Assembly (NCBI GenBank): GCA_032209605.1 | Contig: JASFXZ010000009.1 | Location: forward strand, 13,689,553 to 13,753,552 | Origin: Mactromeris polynyma | Taxonomy: Eukaryota > Mollusca > Bivalvia > Venerida > Mactridae | Direction of reading: 5' to 3' | Length of the DNA: 64,000 nucleotides | Shown here: positions 62,721-64,000 of the stretch, piece after piece | Position numbering within the stretch: the stretch's first letter is position 1 | Layout: every line of letters starts with the position of its first letter | Translations under genes and position numbers: made by a program | The notes under the pieces: generated by a model | The model's database searches: none | Seen by the model: the letters and a program-made list of their open reading frames with translations, nothing else | Told to the model about the DNA's origin: nothing

Positions 62721-64000
62721 GGAACGAGAGAAGCTCACAGTGAGCATGGTTGCAATGGTGACGAGTCACGTCTTCAGAGACGGGTGCCTATCAGATAGGA
62801 AATGTTGGATTGCGGTAAAAGGTGAATTGAAATTGGGGTGATTATATTAACATTTTATTTCGAATCTAGTAGTGAAAGCTTGGATGTCTACTAGTATCTG
62901 CTGTTTAGAAAGCTATCTCGAAATTAATTACTCAATTTCATTTCGCTATGAATGGTTACATATTTTGTCTACGACATTTATATTTTCATCGTACAATTTA
63001 GTAACAAATATTTGCAACACATTCAATGTAGTGTTAAAGATACTTGATTGTCATTCAGAAAAACGAACACAAGCGCACGGATGATGTAGATTATTAGCCT
63101 GTGCGTTGTTATCCAACATATACCTGGTGACATATACTTAAGCCAATATCCTGCACGGAAGCAGGGTGAAATGTTTCAATAAGGACAATAATGTTACTGT
63201 CGACGGAGATTATGTCGTATTGTGATGTACCAGCTGCAAAGACTCGAGATTGGAAATAAATACTTTTATTCATGTTATGTAATGACTAAATTCCATACAG
63301 CGTATATAGTGACCTGGTCTACCGTAGAGTTGATATGTTATTTGCATCGGCGATATGGTAAGAGTAGGGTCTCTCTGCGCCGTGCTGGAGAAATCACAAC
63401 ATTACACTGACTGTATATGTGACCCAAAGCCCAATCACAAAAATAAATTGTAAGAGTGAGCGAAGGGAATCTAGTCATTTAAGGTCGTGGAAATATGTCA
63501 CACCACAAAAAGTGGCTTACACGACAAATAAACTATGAGAGATGTAATAACAATGGTACTGGCCAACATCAAACTTCAATTAACAGCTTTGGCATACTAT
63601 GTATATGAAAGTTTATATATATATATTGCTAACATTCGCTTCGAATGTCGGTCAGCATAGTTTCCGTTTCATATTAATTGTTTGAGTATTTTCTATGTAT
63701 AGTATAAGGCCGATGAGGCAAATGTGTTTGGTGAAGTTAATATGTACTTAATAATTATTACTGATTTGTAACCCGGTAATCTCTGACATGAACATATAGC
63801 ATTCAACATTGTGTTGCCCTATCGTTGTATTGCAAACCCGGTCTCTTGTGTGCCAGGAAGTAAGTCTACTTTTACATGTTTCAAGTGTGTAGGTATGTAA
63901 ATCAATGATTATACTCACGATGATTTGTAGGAATATACGAGTATATTATAATGAAATGGAATGTTAATGTCACCGACTCTATACTATCATTAAGATCTGA
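62721..64000. other. no gene recognised; downstream of the receptor
   Basis: Possible distal 3' UTR (AATAAA at 63255 and about 63443), then AT-rich spacer with a short TA microsatellite at about 63616-63628. Confidence 0.5.

Overview
The window looks like animal nuclear DNA, most likely from a bivalve mollusc. It is AT-rich, almost devoid of coding sequence, and filled with short interspersed elements, small inverted-repeat elements and tandem arrays. The bivalve call rests on two inferences. The one clear gene reads like molluscan 5-HT1 receptors. One SINE (27070-27335) has the kind of tail I associate with bivalve SINEs. No bacterial, plasmid or organellar features are present.

The only gene I can support lies at the right end, on the plus strand: a two-exon, 424-residue, seven-transmembrane amine receptor (coding parts 57719-58003 and 61559-62548, intron of 3555 bp, phase 0). 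Every hallmark of a 5-HT1-like Gi-coupled serotonin receptor is readable. The intron falls at the end of TM2 and holds dispersed repeats and a stem-loop. Bases 1-57 kb hold no exon I can identify.

The remainder is repeat biology. Four tandem arrays stand out: a 2.4-kb minisatellite at 4378-6797 whose unit changes from 45 to 44 to 43 bp along its length; a 61-bp array at 15691-16235; eight identical 25-bp units at 41021-41220; and a 26-bp array at 12681-12840 in which every unit carries E-box-type hexamers and which sits on the tail of a SINE. A 948-bp non-autonomous hAT element (11064-12011) has perfect 18-bp terminal inverted repeats and a perfect 8-bp target duplication. A 5'-truncated L1-like LINE remnant (29271-30712, minus) is flanked by an unusually long, about 100-bp, duplication. 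Several dispersed families recur two to six times and can be recognised only by comparing the window with itself.

Within the time and means available I found no new multi-gene system. The most unusual signals are the graded minisatellite, the E-box-dense SINE tail, the long LINE target duplication, and an exon boundary in the receptor gene that is at once a good acceptor and a good donor.
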